Shown: positions 55,787 to 64,000, counted from the first letter of the stretch. The stretch: 64,000 nt of DNA from DASQPR01 sp963836775 (GCA_963836775.1 CAWIKR010000003.1:1426001-1490000); one strand, 5' to 3'. The notes: a model not told the origin generated them from the sequence alone. Numbers and translations: made by a program.

Positions 55787-56894
55787 ATGAGCCTCCAGGT
55801 CACCGACTCCGACTCGCCCGAATCCGGCCCGAACCGGCCGGTTGCCGTGTCGTCTGAGGCCCCGGCGCCGAAGGCGGCACCAGGGACCAAGCCAGCGACC
55901 GAGCCAGCACCTAAGCCGGCACGAGCCGGCGACCGAGACGAAGGCAACGCTGCGGCCGACCAGCGCCCGGCGGCGCCTGATCGGCATGGTGATCGTCGGC
56001 GTGACGCTGGCGCTCCTGGTCGAGTTCACCGGCCTGCCGACCGACCCGGTCAAGATCTTCTTGTGCCTGCTCGTGGTCGAGGTGGCCTGGAACAGCGCTC
56101 GCCCATGGCGTTCGCACCTCGGGTTCGTGCGCGACTGGATCGGCGTCGTGATCCTGCTCGTCGTCTACAACTTCTCCCGCGGCTACGCGGACAACAGCGT
56201 GACGCCGCACATCACCTCGATGATCCACGCCGACACCTGGCTGTTCGGCTGGGCTACCGGCGGCGAGATCCCGTCGGTCTGGCTGCAGGATCACCTCTAT
56301 CGCGCGGCCCACGCGCAGTGGTACGACGTGGTGGTCAGCTTCGTCTACTTCTCGCACTTCCTGGCGGCTCCGGTGGTGGCGGCGGTGCTGTGGTTCCGCA
56401 ACCGGCCGGCCTGGGGGGCCTTCGTCCGGCGCTGGTTCACTCTGTCCGCGCTGGGCCTGGTCACCTACTTCATCTATCCGGCGATGCCGCCGTGGCTGGC
56501 CGCGCAGGACGGGTTCCTGCCGGCGATCGTGCACGGTGTGGCGACCCGTGGGTGGTATGCGATCGGCATGGCTCACGGCGGCAACCTGCTCAACGCGGCC
56601 CAGCTGGACGCCGCCAACCTGGTCGCCGCGATGCCCTCGCTGCACAGCGCGTTCGCGTTGATGATCTGCCTGTTCTTCCTGCCGCGGGTGCGCAAGCGCT
56701 GGTGGCCGCTGCTGATCGCGTACCCGCTGGCGATGGCGTTCAGCCTGGTCTACGCAGGCGAGCACTACGTGATCGACGTGCTGGTCGGTTGGGCGTACGT
56801 GGCCGTGACCTTCGTGGTCGTGGGTCTCGCGGAACGCTGGTGGCGGGCCCGCCGGGCGGCCCGGACGCCGGCCGTCCCGGATAGCGCCGCCTAG
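55787..56894 (+). pseudogene. PAP2-superfamily membrane protein, one frameshift
   Basis: A polytopic membrane protein of the inositolphosphotransferase/PAP2-like group. The start MSLQVTDSDSPES with GGAG 5 nt upstream reads through a Pro/Ala/Lys/Glu-rich leader (KPATEPAPKPA). From EPATETKATLRP the conserved body (MVIVGVTLALLVEFTG onward, about 360 aa in all) is in the +1 frame, so there is an extra base near 55923. Catalytic residues are AAMPSLHSAFALM and YAGEHYVIDVLVGW. If the indel is an error the protein is complete. Its stop shares bases with the next gene's stop. Confidence 0.82.
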
Positions 56895-57163
56895 AGCGAC
56901 GTGACGTCGCGAAGGAATGACCGGCGGTCCAGGAAGTCGGCAAGCGAATCGCGATGCTCGTCGCAGGCGAGCCAGATCTTGCGCCGCTCGGCGTCGTGAA
57001 TCTTGGGGTTGTTCCAGCTCAACGCGTAGGCGGCGGGGCGGCGGCAGCCCTTGGCGGAGCAGATCGGAGTCTCCGGCCCGGGCTCGGCGGCCGGTTCCGG
57101 AGTCGCGGCCGGGTCCGGAGTCGCGGCCGGGTCCGGAGTCGCGGTCGGATCCTGGGGCGTCAC
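56891..57163 (-). CDS. small conserved Cys/His protein
   Basis: A 90-aa protein. The N-terminal third is an in-frame 18-bp DNA repeat encoding TPDPAA units. The C-terminal domain PICSAKGCRRPAAYALSWNNPKIH to LACDEHRDSLADFLDRRSFLRDV has CxxxxC and CDEH, a likely zinc site. Similar actinobacterial proteins are common, sometimes mislabelled acetone carboxylase; the function is unknown. GTG start. TACGCT lies 8 nt upstream, so it may be leaderless. Confidence 0.75.
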   Translation of the reverse strand: MTPQDPTATPDPAATPDPAATPEPAAEPGPETPICSAKGCRRPAAYALSWNNPKIHDAERRKIWLACDEHRDSLADFLDRRSFLRDVTSL

Positions 57164-57582
57164 GATCGACCAGCGTAGCCGGTGACCGGCCGGCCGCCTC
57201 CGGTCGCGCTACGCGACCGTGGCCGCGCTCCGCTTGTGGCCGCGGTCCGCGCCTCTGGGGTTGGGAAACGGCGTCCGGGCACGCAAGCGTCCGGGCATAG
57301 AAAAATCGCCGGGCGACCACGGGGGAAGCCGCCCGGCGACGCGGTCATGGTACCCACATCGACGCCCCGCGTGTCCACCTGTGCGGAATGCCGTTTCGTG
57401 CGGACGCCGGCGCCCGATCGGCGGATCGAGCGAGTATCGCCGAAAGTAGTCCTGTGATCACGCCTGGTATTGCTTAGCTGGGGATTCGCGATCGGGTAGA
57501 CCGTACTGGCGTCAATTGCCGCGCCGTCGTGGGACGCTTGGTGCGTTCGAGACGCGATGTTGCTTGCGCTATGGAGGACAGG
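57164..57582. other. intergenic region upstream of moxR
   Basis: About 420 bases. It holds a minus-strand terminator-like hairpin (57301-57339), the direct repeat GCGTCCGGGCA near 57270 and 57285, and the moxR promoter. No supported ORF. Confidence 0.5.
57301..57339 (-). terminator. terminator-like hairpin facing the small Cys/His gene
   Basis: On the minus strand TCGCCGGGCG / CGCCCGGCGA (10-bp stem, 14-nt loop) is followed by TTTTT. It lies upstream of the 57163 gene, so it could attenuate its transcript or end a small RNA. Confidence 0.6.
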
Positions 57583-58713
57583 GTGACCGACCCGAAGACA
57601 GCGTCCGGTATGGCGACCGGGGCGCCCGACCCGAAGCCGGCGACCGGCACGACCACCCCGGCTCAGGACGCCAGCGTGCTGGAGCGCGCGATGTTCGAGG
57701 TCAAGCGCGTGATCGTCGGTCAGGATCGGATGATCGAGCGGATGTTCGTCGCCCTGCTTGCCCGTGGTCACTGCCTGCTCGAAGGCGTTCCGGGCGTGGC
57801 CAAGACGCTGGCGGTGGAGTCGCTGGCCCGGGTCACCGGCGGATCCTTCTCCCGGATCCAGTTCACTCCGGACCTGGTGCCCGCCGACGTGGTGGGCACC
57901 CGCATTTACCGGCAGTCGACCGAGAACTTCGACGTCGAACTCGGCCCGGTGTTCGTCAACTTCCTGCTGGCCGACGAGATCAACCGTGCCCCGGCGAAGG
58001 TGCAGTCGGCGCTCCTCGAGGTGATGGCCGAGCAGCACGTGTCGATCGGCGGCAAGACCTATCCGGTGCCGAAGCCGTTCCTGGTGATGGCCACCCAGAA
58101 CCCGATCGAGCAGGAAGGCGTCTATCCGCTTCCGGAGGCGCAGCGCGACCGGTTCCTGCTGAAGATCTTGGTGGGCTACCCGACCGACGCCGAGGAGCGG
58201 GAGATCGTCTACCGGATGGGCGTGTCGCCGCCGGTGGCGCAGCCGACGCTGACCACCGAGGAGCTGATGGCGCTGCAGGCCAAGGCCGACGAGGTGTTCG
58301 TGCACAACGCGCTGGTGGACTACGCGGTCCGGCTGGTGCTGGCCACCCGCGACCCGGCCGACTTCGGAATGCCCGACGTCGCGCGCCTGATCCAGTACGG
58401 CGCCAGTCCGCGGGCCTCGCTCGGCATCGTGCGCGCCACCCGGGCGCTGGCGCTGCTCCGCGGCCGCGACTACGCCCTGCCCCAGGATCTGCAGGACATC
58501 GCCCCGGACATCCTGCGGCACCGCCTGGTGCTGAGCTACGACGCGCTCGCCGACGACATCCCGGCCGACCGGATCGTCGAGCGGGTGCTCGCCACTGTCC
58601 CGATGCCGACCGTGGCCTCGCGCCAGAACGCGGTGCCGGTCGCGGCCGGTGCCAACGGACACGCTCCCGTGGCCAGTAGCGCCGGCGGCTGGCCGGCGGT
58701 GGGACCACGGTGA
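57583..58713 (+). CDS. MoxR-family AAA+ ATPase
   Basis: A 376-aa cytosolic AAA+ chaperone-like ATPase. Walker A is LLEGVPGVAKT (66-76), Walker B FLLADEINRAPAKVQ, sensor 1 VMATQNPIEQEG, and the arginine-finger region PLPEAQRDRF. MoxR proteins with DUF58 and VWA partners help assemble or activate protein complexes. Residues 1-28 are a Pro/Thr-rich leader. The GTG at 57583 has GGAGG 5 nt upstream. The stop overlaps the DUF58 start (GTGA). Confidence 0.92.
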   Translation: MTDPKTASGMATGAPDPKPATGTTTPAQDASVLERAMFEVKRVIVGQDRMIERMFVALLARGHCLLEGVPGVAKTLAVESLARVTGGSFSRIQFTPDLVPADVVGTRIYRQSTENFDVELGPVFVNFLLADEINRAPAKVQSALLEVMAEQHVSIGGKTYPVPKPFLVMATQNPIEQEGVYPLPEAQRDRFLLKILVGYPTDAEEREIVYRMGVSPPVAQPTLTTEELMALQAKADEVFVHNALVDYAVRLVLATRDPADFGMPDVARLIQYGASPRASLGIVRATRALALLRGRDYALPQDLQDIAPDILRHRLVLSYDALADDIPADRIVERVLATVPMPTVASRQNAVPVAAGANGHAPVASSAGGWPAVGPR

Positions 58714-59660
58714 CCGCTCCTCGGCAGAAGTCCGCGGCCGGCGAATCGCTGCTGCCGCTGGCCGAGGCAGCCCGTTCCGAGCCGGCACTGAACAAGCTGC
58801 AACTGCTCATCACCCGCAAGCTCGACGGCCTGCTCCAGGGCGACTACCTGGGCCTGCTGCCGGGTCCGGGATCGGAGCCGGGGGAGTCGCGGGAATACCG
58901 GCCCGGCGACGACGTCCGGCGGATGGACTGGCCGGTCACCGCACGCACCACGGTCCCGCACGTACGCCAGACCGTCGCCGACCGGGAACTGGAAGCCTGG
59001 CTGGCGATCGACCTGTCGGCGAGCCTGGACTTCGGCACCGCGCGGTGCCGCAAGCGGGACCTCGCCGTTTCGGCCGCGGCCGCGGTGGCTTACCTGACCG
59101 TGCGCGGCGGAAACCGGATCGGGGCGGTGATCGGCACCGGCAACCAGCTCATCCGGCTTCCGGCCCGGCCCGGGCGCAAGGAGAGCCAGGGTCTGCTCCG
59201 CGCGATCGCGCGTACGCCCACCGCACCCGGCCGCGCCGACCTGGGCGCACTGGTCGACAGCCTGGTCCGGCCGCCGCGCCGGCGCGGTATGGCGATCGTG
59301 ATCTCGGACTTCCTGGCTCCGCCCGATGACTGGAGCCGGCCGATGCGCAAGCTCGGCGTACGCCATGACGTGCTGGCGATCGAAGTGCTCGACCCGCGCG
59401 AGGTGGAGCTGACCGACAGCGGCGTGATGGAGTTCGCCGATCCGGAGACCGGCACCATCCACGAAGTGCAGACCTCCGACCCGCGGCTGCGGTCCAAGTA
59501 CGCGGAGGCGGCCGCCCAGCAGCGCTACGCGATCGCCGCCGGCATCCGCGCCGCGAACGCTGCGCATCTGCGGCTGCGGACCGACTCGGACTGGCTCTTC
59601 GACATCGTTCGTTTCGTCGCGTCACAACGGCACGCCCGGACCAGGGGGACCACTCGATGA
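58710..59660 (+). CDS. DUF58 protein of the MoxR operon
   Basis: A 316-aa DUF58 protein with the hallmark SREYRPGDDVRRMDWPVTART (80-100). A VWA-like part follows: AWLAIDLSASLDFGTARCRKRDLAVS, then GMAIVISDFLAPPDDW. It lacks the two N-terminal membrane helices of longer DUF58 proteins. Probably a MoxR client or adaptor. GTG and ATG overlaps on both sides show a tight three-gene operon. Confidence 0.9.
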   Translation: MTAPRQKSAAGESLLPLAEAARSEPALNKLQLLITRKLDGLLQGDYLGLLPGPGSEPGESREYRPGDDVRRMDWPVTARTTVPHVRQTVADRELEAWLAIDLSASLDFGTARCRKRDLAVSAAAAVAYLTVRGGNRIGAVIGTGNQLIRLPARPGRKESQGLLRAIARTPTAPGRADLGALVDSLVRPPRRRGMAIVISDFLAPPDDWSRPMRKLGVRHDVLAIEVLDPREVELTDSGVMEFADPETGTIHEVQTSDPRLRSKYAEAAAQQRYAIAAGIRAANAAHLRLRTDSDWLFDIVRFVASQRHARTRGTTR

Positions 59661-60607
59661 TCCGTTTCCTCGAGCCGATCTGGCTGCTGGCGGCGCTGCC
59701 GGTGCTGGCTCTGGCTGGTGCGTACGTGTGGCGCACGCTGCATCGCCGCGCCTTCGCGGTGCGGTTCTCCAACGTCGATCTGCTGCGCTCGGTGGCGCCG
59801 AAGGGCCTCGGCTGGCGCCGGCACCTGGCCGCGACCGCGTTCCTGCTGACGCTTCTGGTGCTGGCGACTGCCATGGCCCGGCCGTCGATCGACAAGAAGC
59901 AGCCGCTGGAGCGGGCCACCATCATGCTCGCCATCGACGTGTCGCTGTCGATGGAGTCGAAAGACGTGCAGCCGACCCGGATCGCGGCCGCGCAGACCGC
60001 CGCCCAGGGCTTCGTCAAGACGCTGCCGGCCAGCTACAACGTCGGCCTGGTGGCGTTCGCCAAGTCGGCCGACGTGCTGGTCTCGCCGACCAAGGACCGG
60101 CAAGCGGTGATCCAGGGCATTCAAACCCTGCAGCTGGCCGAGGCCACGGCCACCGGCGAGGCGGTCTTCACCTGCCTGAACGCGATCCAGACGGTGCCGT
60201 CCGACGGTGCCAACGGGGCGCCGCCAGCCCGCATCGTGCTGCTCTCCGACGGCTACCGCACCGCGGGCCGGCCGATCGAGGAGGCCGGTGCGGCCGCGTC
60301 TCAGGCCAACGTGCCGGTCTCGACGATCGCCTTCGGCACCGACACCGGGACCGTCACGATCGGTGGCGAGACCCAGCGTGTCCCGGTCGACCGCCCGTCG
60401 CTGCAGTCGCTCGCCGAGATGACCCGCGGGCACTTCTACGAGGCGGCGTCGCTGCCCGCGCTGAAGCAGGTCTACCAGGACATGGGTTCATCCATCGGCT
60501 ATAAGACGCAGCCGAAGGAGATCACCCAGTGGTACGTCGGAATCGCCCTGCTGTTCGCCATCGCGGCCGGCGCGATGAGCCTGCTCTGGACCTCCCGCCT
60601 GCCGTAG
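59657..60607 (+). CDS. VWA-domain membrane protein (BatA-like)
   Basis: A 316-aa protein with an N-terminal hydrophobic helix (IWLLAALPVLALAGAYVW), a second one near 58-74, a von Willebrand A domain and a C-terminal helix (WYVGIALLFAIAAGAMSLLW). The MIDAS is intact: D94-x-S96-x-S98 in AIDVSLSM, and LLSDGYRTAG for the later Asp. Together with MoxR and DUF58 it resembles the Bat aerotolerance module. Its stop codon lies in the first unit of a 15-bp tandem repeat. Confidence 0.9.
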   Translation: MIRFLEPIWLLAALPVLALAGAYVWRTLHRRAFAVRFSNVDLLRSVAPKGLGWRRHLAATAFLLTLLVLATAMARPSIDKKQPLERATIMLAIDVSLSMESKDVQPTRIAAAQTAAQGFVKTLPASYNVGLVAFAKSADVLVSPTKDRQAVIQGIQTLQLAEATATGEAVFTCLNAIQTVPSDGANGAPPARIVLLSDGYRTAGRPIEEAGAAASQANVPVSTIAFGTDTGTVTIGGETQRVPVDRPSLQSLAEMTRGHFYEAASLPALKQVYQDMGSSIGYKTQPKEITQWYVGIALLFAIAAGAMSLLWTSRLP

Positions 60608-60683
60608 CTCTACGAGACGTAGCTCTGTCTGACGTAGCTCTGTCTGAGGTAGCTCTGCCGGACGTAGCTCTGCCAGACGTAGC
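60604..60683. repeat. 15-bp tandem repeat, five copies, starting at a stop codon
   Basis: Units GTAGCTCTACGAGAC, GTAGCTCTGTCTGAC, GTAGCTCTGTCTGAG, GTAGCTCTGCCGGAC and GTAGCTCTGCCAGAC run head to tail from 60604 to 60678, then GTAGC. The first TAG is the VWA-gene stop; each later unit repeats it in frame. Confidence 0.88.
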
Positions 60684-61252
60684 GGCCGATCGGCGGGCCC
60701 GCCACGAGCCGGACCAGGCCGCCGATGACGCCGTAGACAGTCGCTTTGTTGGTCGCCACGGCTTGGACACGGCGGCCGGCCGACGGCGGATCACGGCGCG
60801 CCGAGTGAGCGAACCATCCTAGGACGGCTCAGCGGTGGTGATCTTCATCGTGCAAGATCCAACAACGAGCCGCTGCGCGGCACGAATTCCATTCGGGTCT
60901 TCTGGTACGCGTCGGGTACGCGGGTCCGCCGCGACAGGTGGCCGGCACGCGGCCCGGACACCTGTCGCGTTCGGGCCGGTCACGTTTCGGCGGGCGATGA
61001 AGCCGCTCGCCGACGGCATCGAGGGGCTGGGCGTCATACCGTCGTCGGTCCGGCCGTAAATGGTGCGCAACGGTGCCGGCACCGTCGGCTCGGGGTGCCG
61101 CAGCAGGTGGAAGACGCCGACGAAGACGTTGGCAGCCGCGCAAACGGAGACCATGCGCGGACCGCCAGCAATGCTGCGGATAGGCCGGCCGGACCGAACG
61201 CCAAGCAAGCGCGGCCGACGACACCCGGCGACGGCTGCGTGGCGCCGAGGGG

Positions 61253-61390
61253 TCAGCGGGACGCGATATTCGACTGCGTGATGGTGTGCTGAGCTGGTTT
61301 CGGAGCACTCTGGCCGGCGACCAGCGCGAAGATGATCGCGACCCAGATCGCGACCAGGGCGAAACCCAATGGGGCGGTGTAACGCTTCAT
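61253..61390 (-). CDS. possible 45-aa single-pass membrane protein
   Basis: MKRYTAPLGFALVAIWVAII, then FALVAGQ, then a polar tail ending SNIASR: a positively charged start, one hydrophobic helix of about 18-20 residues and an outer tail. GGAG lies 5 nt before the ATG. The composition is that of a real membrane helix, unlike shadow frames nearby. It converges on the VWA gene and diverges from fabG. Function unknown. Confidence 0.5.
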   Translation of the reverse strand: MKRYTAPLGFALVAIWVAIIFALVAGQSAPKPAQHTITQSNIASR

Positions 61391-61647
61391 GACGACTCCG
61401 GAAGGGGCGCGGACTGACGTGGGGATTCACAGCACGCGAAGAGTCGTGGCGGGGCACTGACAGGCAGGCGGCGCTAGCCGCGGCCCGGTGACAGATTCAG
61501 TGAGAAGCCCGGCCACGACTAGGAGGATCGCTATCTCGCACAGCGATCACCTCCATAAGCCGTTCCGGTCAAGGCCAGCGTTCTGGCCACCGATATCGTA
61601 CACACGAGATCAGCTTCGGACCAGTTGGCATCCGGCGGCGGTCAGGT

Positions 61648-61675
61648 TTGGGTACTGCCCGGTAACACCTACTGT
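61648..61675 (+). promoter_or_regulatory. probable fabG-fabI promoter
   Basis: -35 TTGGGT, 16-bp spacer, -10 TACTGT (61670-61675), about 27 bases before the fabG start and 17 before its ribosome binding site. Confidence 0.5.
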
Positions 61676-61702
61676 TCCAACGAACGATTCGAAGGAGGCG
61701 TC

Positions 61703-62407
61703 GTGGCACGCACCGTGCTGGTGACCGGAGGCAATCGCGGCATCGGACTGTCGATCGCCCAGGCATTCCTGAAGCAAGGCGATCGCGTCGCCATCACGCA
61801 CCGCGGCAGCGGCGCGCCCGAGGGCATGTTCGGTGTCACCTGCGACATCACCGACGGCGAGCAGGTCGACGCCGCGTTCACCACGATCGAGGCCGAGCTG
61901 GGACCGGTCGAGGTCCTGGTGGCCAACGCCGGCATCACCGACGACACGCTCCTGATGCGGATGTCCGAGGAGTCGTTCACCAAGGTGGTCGACACCAACC
62001 TCACCGGCGCGTGGCGATGCGCCAAGCGCGCCACCACCAAGATGGTGCGGGCCCGCTTCGGCCGGATGATCTTCGTCTCCTCGGTCGTTGGCCTGATGGG
62101 CGGCGCCGGCCAGGTGAACTACGCGGCGAGCAAGGCCGGTCTCGTCGGCATCGCCCGGTCGATCACGCGGGAGCTGGGCACGCGCAACATCACCGCGAAT
62201 GTCGTCGCCCCCGGCTTCATCGAGACCGACATGACCGCTGTGCTCTCCGACGACCTCAAGGCGCAATACCTCAAGCAGATCCCGGCCGGCCGGATGGCGC
62301 ATCCGGATGAGGTCGCCGCCGCCATCACCTGGCTGGCCAGCGACGCCGCCGGCTACATCAGTGGCGCCGTCATCCCGGTCGACGGCGGCCTGGGCATGGG
62401 CCACTGA
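61703..62407 (+). CDS. fabG: 3-oxoacyl-ACP reductase
   Basis: NADPH-dependent reduction of 3-oxoacyl-ACP in fatty acid synthesis (234 aa). TGGNRGIG (7-14) binds the cofactor, VLVANAGITDDTLL is the NNAG equivalent with ANAG, and IFVSSVVGLMGGAGQVNYAASKAG has catalytic Ser and YxxxK. PGFIETDMT and PVDGGLGMGH finish the fold. The GTG at 61703 has AGGAGG 4 nt upstream. Followed after 53 bases by fabI, as in the mycobacterial mabA-inhA pair. Confidence 0.94.
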   Translation: MARTVLVTGGNRGIGLSIAQAFLKQGDRVAITHRGSGAPEGMFGVTCDITDGEQVDAAFTTIEAELGPVEVLVANAGITDDTLLMRMSEESFTKVVDTNLTGAWRCAKRATTKMVRARFGRMIFVSSVVGLMGGAGQVNYAASKAGLVGIARSITRELGTRNITANVVAPGFIETDMTAVLSDDLKAQYLKQIPAGRMAHPDEVAAAITWLASDAAGYISGAVIPVDGGLGMGH

Positions 62408-62460
62408 CCCGCGACCGCCGCATTCGACAACCGCCGACAACAACCAACGAAGGACGAGAC

Positions 62461-63228
62461 GTGTCTGGACTCCTGGCCGGCAAGCGCCTGCTCATCACCG
62501 GTGTCATCACCGATCAGTCGATCGCCTTCTCGGCGGCGAAGATTGCCCAGGAAGAGGGCGCCGAGGTCATCCTGACCGGCTTCGGCCGAGTGTCGCTGGT
62601 GGAGCGGTTCGCCAAGCGGCTGCCCAAGGAAGCACCGGTGATCGAGCTGGACGTGACCAACCAGGAGCACCTGGACGCGCTGCCGGACAAGGTGCGCGAG
62701 CACGTCGACGGTCTCGACGGGGTGCTGCACGCGATCGCGTTCGGTCCGCAGTCGGTGCTCGGTGGCGGGTTCCTCAGTGCCGAGTGGGCCGATGTATCAA
62801 CGGCGCTGCACGTCTCGACCTACTCCTACAAGTCGCTGGCGATGGCGACGCTGCCGCTGATGTCGCCCGGCGGCTCGATCGTCGGGCTCACCTTCGACGC
62901 CACCCAGGCGTGGCCGGTCTACGACTGGATGGGCGTCGCCAAGGCCGGCCTCGAGTCGGCCAACCGCTACCTCGCGAACTACCTGGGCGAGAAGGGCATC
63001 CGGGTGAACCTGGTCTCGGCCGGGCCGCTGCGGACCATGGCCGCCAAGTCGATCCCGGGCTTCGAGAAGTTCGAGACGGCGTGGACCGAGCGTGCCCCGC
63101 TGGGCTGGGAGCTAACTGACCAGGTGCCGACCGCGAAGGCGATCTGCGCGCTGCTGTCCGACTGGTTCCCGGCCACGACCGGCGAGATCATCCACGTCGA
63201 TGGTGGATTCCACGCAATAGGCGCGTAG
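62461..63228 (+). CDS. fabI: enoyl-ACP reductase (InhA/FabI type)
   Basis: NADH-dependent reduction of enoyl-ACP, last step of the elongation cycle (255 aa). GVITDQSIAFSAAKIAQEEGA (14-34) binds NADH. Catalytic Tyr154 and Lys161 are in VYDWMGVAKAG, with Phe145 before them. The loop HAIAFGPQ has Ala91 where mycobacterial InhA has Ser94. GTG start with AAGGA upstream. Its stop codon lies in a 39-bp tandem repeat. Confidence 0.94.
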   Translation: MSGLLAGKRLLITGVITDQSIAFSAAKIAQEEGAEVILTGFGRVSLVERFAKRLPKEAPVIELDVTNQEHLDALPDKVREHVDGLDGVLHAIAFGPQSVLGGGFLSAEWADVSTALHVSTYSYKSLAMATLPLMSPGGSIVGLTFDATQAWPVYDWMGVAKAGLESANRYLANYLGEKGIRVNLVSAGPLRTMAAKSIPGFEKFETAWTERAPLGWELTDQVPTAKAICALLSDWFPATTGEIIHVDGGFHAIGA

Positions 63229-63310
63229 CGCCGCGTGCATTGGCTCAGTCACGCGATTGGCGCGTAGCGCCGCGTGCATTGGCTCAGTCACGCGATTGGC
63301 GCGTAGCGCC
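63220..63310. repeat. 39-bp tandem repeat, 2.3 copies, spanning the fabI stop
   Basis: Unit GGCGCGTAGCGCC, then GCGTGCATTGGCTC, then AGTCACGCGATT. Copies at 63220-63258 and 63259-63297 are identical, and a third is truncated after GGCGCGTAGCGCC (63298-63310). TAG in the first copy is the fabI stop and sits in the loop of the mini-hairpin GGCGC-GTA-GCGCC. Confidence 0.88.
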
Positions 63311-63325
63311 GTAGGCGAGTTGCTT

Positions 63326-63370
63326 ATTGGGGGTCGTTGTCCGTTTGTGGGACGGGTAACGGCCCCCAAT
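63326..63370. terminator. hairpin between convergent fabI and GNAT genes
   Basis: ATTGGGGG / CCCCCAAT with the pairing continuing (CGTT / AACG, then GTCC / GGAC). A likely bidirectional terminator. Confidence 0.6.
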
Positions 63371-63405
63371 GATGCGAGCGGCCCAACCGGTCGCGCCGCT
63401 CGGCT

Positions 63406-63874
63406 CTAAAGATCAAATTCCAGGAACACCATGCGGTACGGATTCTCCGGTGGCGGCGGCACAATCCGGTAGCCGAGCCGGCGGTAGAAGTCGATAACGT
63501 GCTGGCGGTTCGGGCGTACGTCGAGCGCGATGGTCTGGAACGTCGCGGCGGCATGTTGATGTGCGACCGCCATCAGGTCCCGGGCCAGGCCGGTGCCACG
63601 GTGGCTGGGCCGCACGTAGAGCCGCTTGATCTCCGCCACGCCGGGACGGCTGGGCACCGGCCGGACGCCGACACAGCCCACCCCGACCGCACCCTCGTAC
63701 GCGACGAACCAGGCGCCCGGGTGCGCGTACACCGACTCGGCGGCGTCGCACTCGGCCTCCAGCGCCGGCGGCAGTTCCATCGTCCCGAAGCGATTCGTAC
63801 TGCGTGATCATCATGTATTCGCGCATGAGTCCACGTGCGGAGTCGCTGTGCCGGTCGGCGACGATGAGGGCCAC
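63406..63874 (-). pseudogene. GNAT-family N-acetyltransferase, one frameshift
   Basis: An acetyl-CoA-dependent transferase of about 156 aa when repaired. The N-terminus MALIVADRHSDSARGLMREY is in one frame up to QYESLRD. From MELPPALEAECDAAESVY the rest is in another, with the acetyl-CoA loop RLYVRPSHRGTGLARDLM and FYRRLGYRI. One extra base near 63783 explains the shift. Substrate unknown. The GTG start at 63874 has GATGAT 6 nt upstream. It diverges from hemH. Confidence 0.75.
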
Positions 63875-63931
63875 GGCACCATCATCCGGGCCGATGCGGC
63901 AGGCTGAGGCACGGGGTGCAGGATGGTCCAC

Positions 63932-64000
63932 ATGCCGTACGACGCCTTTCTCCTGGTCTCCTTCGGTGGACCGGAAGGCCCCGACGAGGTGATGCCGTTC
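63932..64000 (+). CDS. hemH: ferrochelatase, 5' end only
   Basis: Only 23 codons lie in the window: MPYDAFLLVSFGGPEGPDEV and so on, the conserved start of ferrochelatase/coproporphyrin ferrochelatase, which inserts iron into the porphyrin. Position after fabG-fabI matches the mabA-inhA-hemH order of mycobacteria. The ATG at 63932 is preferred; an in-frame ATG at 63923 adds three residues. Confidence 0.85.
   Translation, partial: MPYDAFLLVSFGGPEGPDEVMPF

Larger units (their letters stand above)
60608..61702. other. 1.1-kb region between the VWA and fabG genes
   Basis: Besides the tandem repeat, a 45-aa membrane ORF and the fabG promoter, I see no recognisable gene. Long open frames here encode Arg/Pro-rich low-complexity sequence and their codon pattern is unlike the neighbours. 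Confidence 0.5.

Noticed and set aside
60522..60794. Minus-strand frame encoding SGRAT/SDRAT repeats over the 15-bp array
   Set aside because: The peptide repeat is a by-product of a 15-bp DNA repeat; no start signal and no conserved flank.
60819..61457. Several open frames of 60-210 codons between the VWA and fabG genes
   Set aside because: No motif, no ribosome binding site and unusual composition; only the 45-codon membrane ORF was kept.
63220..63310. 39-bp direct repeats considered as a CRISPR array
   Set aside because: Units are contiguous with no spacers, there is no cas gene, and the repeat includes the fabI stop.

Overview
The window is a high-GC actinobacterial chromosome segment. 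Gene order and content (tkt-tal beside ctaB, sufR-B-D-fdx-C-S-U-T, acVLRF1, an AcnR-type repressor beside acn, fabG-fabI-hemH) suggest the order Micromonosporales, for example an Actinoplanes-like organism. This is inferred from protein sequence recall only; no database was searched. Genes are dense, often joined by ATGA, GTGA or TGATG start/stop overlaps. No rRNA, tRNA, CRISPR array, prophage or complete insertion sequence was found.

Layout. 0-8 kb: pentose phosphate genes tal and tkt (minus), heme O synthase ctaB (plus), a small hypothetical gene, an ATP-grasp ligase and heme A synthase ctaA. 8-15 kb: the SUF iron-sulfur assembly operon, preceded by an IdeR/DtxR-like iron box and a SufR-like operator. 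sufB and especially sufD carry many 1-base indels, probably sequencing or assembly errors. 15-24 kb: a TetR-controlled MFS efflux pump, NUDIX, LysE exporter, methyltransferase, DUF2254, CPA2 antiporter, AlkD-like repair protein, the Vms1-like peptidyl-tRNA hydrolase acVLRF1 and a zinc metallopeptidase. 24-33 kb: an ABC-F protein with a possible leaderless leader peptide, a sigma-factor remnant, a polytopic membrane protein, a small HTH protein, an enoyl-CoA hydratase, an ABC exporter, an SDR and a uridine-kinase-like protein. 33-42 kb: an AcnR-like repressor and aconitase acn, which share a near-identical palindromic operator, with a nitrilase-family hydrolase, a HAD hydrolase, a RIO-type kinase and a spermidine-synthase-like methyltransferase between them. 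42-50 kb: VOC and DUF6886-type proteins, a frameshifted UDP-glucose dehydrogenase, a DUF2207-like protein with LemA, a TetR/methyltransferase divergon and aminopeptidase P. 50-57 kb: asnB with an SDR, an MBL hydrolase, a hotdog thioesterase, peptide deformylase, an ArsR-type regulator with a perfect 22-bp operator, a frameshifted PAP2 membrane protein and a small Cys/His protein. 57-64 kb: a MoxR-DUF58-VWA operon, a tiny membrane ORF, fabG-fabI, a frameshifted GNAT gene and the start of hemH.

The most unusual material lies between genes. Four genes have short tandem repeats (15, 16, 18 and 39 bp periods) that span their own stop codon. A 162/163-bp palindromic repeat family is present twice in opposite orientation. 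A 40-bp palindrome occurs twice, each time between convergent genes. Many genes have a -10 hexamer exactly 7 nt before the start codon, which predicts leaderless transcripts. I saw no clearly new defence or biosynthetic system; the stop-codon repeats and the palindromic families are the best candidates for something undescribed.
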